From positions 55,910-119,909 of the forward strand of contig JAJECK010000085.1 of assembly GCA_022822085.1 (NCBI GenBank): DNA of 64,000 bases, in the 5' to 3' direction. Below are positions 62,387 to 64,000 of the stretch, piece by piece; the stretch's first letter is position 1; each line of letters opens with the position of its first letter. The translations under genes and the position numbers were made by a program. The notes beneath the pieces were generated by a model that saw only the letters and a list, made by a program, of their open reading frames with translations, searched no databases and was not told the origin of the DNA. This DNA is from Candidatus Poribacteria bacterium (GTDB lineage: Bacteria > Poribacteria > WGA-4E > WGA-3G).

Positions 62387-63667
62387 TTACCCCTTCTGCC
62401 ACGGTACACTCCCTGCCTTCTGTTTCTCCTCTTGAAATAGATTTCTCATTTCATTATACAATTTATTATCTGTTTCCGACACATCTGTCGTCTCCAACGG
62501 ATCACTTGACAGGTCATACAGTTCCAACGGTTCAAATGGACGGTTATGTAGCAATTTTATATCACCCCGGCGAATAGCATGTTGACACTGTCCACTAAAC
62601 TGCTGTCCGCCTTCTCTGCGGATCCAGTATAAAAGACGATCAGATAAATCCTGTTCTTCTCCCTGAAGTGTCTGCCAAATTGAATGTCCATCAATCTCAT
62701 GCTGAATCGGGACATCCACCACATCGCAAAGTGTTGGGAAAAGATCACTAAGCATAGCCACCTGATCCGTTACATGTCCTTTTGGCATGTTTCCTTGCCA
62801 CATTGCACAAGTAGGTACTCTTATACCACCCTCGTACATCTCGCCTTTCTGTCCTCGCAAATCACCGTTATGTGCACCAACTCCCATTTGTCCACCATTA
62901 TCTGATGAATAGATGACAAGTGTGTTTGACAACTGGTTAGTCTCCTCAAGTGCATCAAGCACACGTCCAATACCAGCATCCATGTGTTCAACAAGTGCAA
63001 CATACTTGGCTCGCTGCTGTGAAATATCCGGTTCGCGTTCTTTCACGCGTTCCACCCAATCGTCTGGGGGTTGTATCGGTGTATGCGGGGCATTATAGGC
63101 AAGATAGAGGAAAAATGGATGAGAAGTCAGTGCGTATGTTCGAATAAAATCAGCACTCCAATCGGAAAACAGATCTGTAGCATGCCCTCTCGGATCAATA
63201 GTCTCATAATCATTACGCATATAGTTGTTATTATGCCGAAGGTGCGTCCAATAATCATCCATCATATCCCCAAGAAATCCATGAAAATGATCAAACCCAC
63301 GTTTGCATGGATGATTCTCATTTTCAAGACCTAAATGCCACTTCCCGATCAGTGCCGTCCGATAATCTTTCTGCTTCAACATTGAAGGCAATGTGATCGC
63401 ATCCTGACGAAAATATCCCCAATTGCTCTGTGGATGTGTACGAATTACCCCAGGGACACCAACTCTATCGGGATAGCGTCCAGTCATCAACGATGCACGG
63501 CTCGGTGAACACACAGAACAATTCGCATAAAATTTCGTAAAGCGGACACCTTCATCAGCAATTCTATCTATGTTCGGAGTTTGTATTGATGGTCCATCGT
63601 GTGCAGAAATATCACCATATCCGTGATCATCTGCAAGAATCAGTAGAATGTTCGGTGTTATTGCCAT
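62387..63667 (-). CDS. Type I sulfatase (formylglycine-dependent)
   Basis: 426 residues from ATG 63667 (GGAG 8 bases upstream). Alkaline-phosphatase fold: NILLILADDHGYGDIS with the Asp pair for Ca2+ (~13-14), CSPSRASLMTGRYPDR at ~53-68 with the C-x-P-x-R motif whose Cys53 must be converted to formylglycine, GKWHLG (~112), IYSSDNGGQMG (~255, Asp-Asn), and RGQKGEMYEGGIRVP. There is no signal peptide, so it acts in the cytoplasm or leaves by another route. Substrate is presumably a sulfated glycan. It is the first gene of the Hsp70 run. Confidence 0.92.
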   Translation of the reverse strand: MAITPNILLILADDHGYGDISAHDGPSIQTPNIDRIADEGVRFTKFYANCSVCSPSRASLMTGRYPDRVGVPGVIRTHPQSNWGYFRQDAITLPSMLKQKDYRTALIGKWHLGLENENHPCKRGFDHFHGFLGDMMDDYWTHLRHNNNYMRNDYETIDPRGHATDLFSDWSADFIRTYALTSHPFFLYLAYNAPHTPIQPPDDWVERVKEREPDISQQRAKYVALVEHMDAGIGRVLDALEETNQLSNTLVIYSSDNGGQMGVGAHNGDLRGQKGEMYEGGIRVPTCAMWQGNMPKGHVTDQVAMLSDLFPTLCDVVDVPIQHEIDGHSIWQTLQGEEQDLSDRLLYWIRREGGQQFSGQCQHAIRRGDIKLLHNRPFEPLELYDLSSDPLETTDVSETDNKLYNEMRNLFQEEKQKAGSVPWQKG

Positions 63668-63752
63668 AAAATTCTCCAATTATGACGACTTGTGCCAGTT
63701 ATTTCTTTTTATGTAATATTAGATTTCACATATTTAATTTTTTTCTTTTCCT

Positions 63753-63817
63753 AAATCCACCCTTATGTTATCCTTTATAGTAAATCCCTTCACTAAAGGA
63801 AACATAAGGATGGATTT
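63753..63817. repeat. Long inverted repeat spanning the transposase start codon
   Basis: Left arm AAATCCACCCTTATGTTATC continuing CTTT and right arm AAAGGAAACATAAGGATGGATTT pair with only about two mismatches and one bulge. The loop includes TATAGTAAATCCCTTCACT. The ATG at 63810 lies in the right arm, so the mRNA start would be folded. Confidence 0.82.
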
Positions 63818-64000
63818 AAAGGATACATTAGAACAGTATGTTATGCAACTGAAAAATACAGAACGAACGCTTGAAGACGTTGCGCGTGTCTGTCAGAAAA
63901 TCATTGCGAAACTTTATGATACCTACTTTCCCGCTGCGGAAGCACTGCGTCCGGGCCCCATCAGTCAATGTCCAGACAGCGACATTATCACGATTGCGTG
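63810..64000 (+). CDS. Transposase N-terminus (IS982-like), runs off the window
   Basis: Open frame of 63 codons from ATG 63810 to the window end. It reads MDLKDTLEQYVMQLKNTERT, a helical region, then LRPGPISQCPDSDIITIA, which matches the L-S-D-S-E-I-L-T-I start of the IS982/IS4-type DDE transposase core. AAGGA overlaps the inverted repeat just before the ATG. The catalytic residues lie outside the window, so family assignment is tentative. Confidence 0.65.
   Translation, partial: MDLKDTLEQYVMQLKNTERTLEDVARVCQKIIAKLYDTYFPAAEALRPGPISQCPDSDIITIA

Overview
The window (64 kb, AT-rich, mostly minus-strand operons) comes from a Gram-negative-type bacterium: it has an ADP-heptose glycosyltransferase, TonB, an outer-membrane-barrel-like protein and a lipoprotein-type binding protein. 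The mix of LamG proteins, type I sulfatase, many FGE-like (sulfatase-modifying-factor fold) proteins, WD40 propellers, Thi5-like binding proteins with carbohydrate-binding-like N-termini, and abundant small palindromic elements resembles Candidatus Poribacteria (sponge-associated or pelagic relatives). That assignment is an inference from gene content; no rRNA, tRNA or CRISPR array was found.

Layout. 1-2290: start of a dcw-type cell-division cluster (ftsI partial, ftsL-like, rsmH), with a sigma-54-like promoter in front of rsmH. 2607-4965: nadD-yacG-yqeK-rsfS. 5014-13169: PP2C phosphatase, a propeller protein, M19 dipeptidase, heptosyltransferase-like GT9, thiI, rnhC, an FMN reductase and a secreted TPR protein. 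13265-15888: two LamG paralogues in opposite orientation, each behind a TTGACA-N17-TAAAAT promoter, with several repeats between them. 15977-17565: sugar epimerase-like gene and nagB. 17589-19028: an NtrC-type activator whose receiver lacks the phospho-acceptor Asp. 20786-28252: pyrimidine operon pyrR-pyrC-carA-carB behind a clear promoter, PyrR-binding element and terminator. 28259-34481: accessory region with three paralogues of a PD-(D/E)XK-like family, a WD40-trypsin gene cut by one in-frame stop, a CopG-type antitoxin, a DUF433 gene and a MITE with target-site duplication. 34659-41774: aldolase, creatininase-type hydrolase, solitary DNA methyltransferase, type III-like glutamine synthetase, TonB and a barrel-like protein. 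41891-47505: thiamine operon under a TPP riboswitch (permease, Thi5-like binding protein, thiO, thiS, thiG) that carries a HepT/MntA toxin-antitoxin pair between thiS and thiG. 47572-48576: TAXI binding protein.

The most unusual part is 48672-62296. A GrpE-like gene overlaps a short Hsp70 gene; after a secreted 11-repeat WD40 protein there follow seven consecutive same-strand paralogues. All seven begin with the same helical segment plus a J-domain-like segment that lacks the HPD tripeptide. Six continue into an FGE/C-type-lectin-like domain without the catalytic cysteines, and one into a seven-blade WD40 propeller. This looks like a dedicated chaperone module with a swappable, diversifying set of recognition domains. 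A type I sulfatase lies directly upstream, and the window ends in a transposase whose start codon lies in a long inverted repeat.
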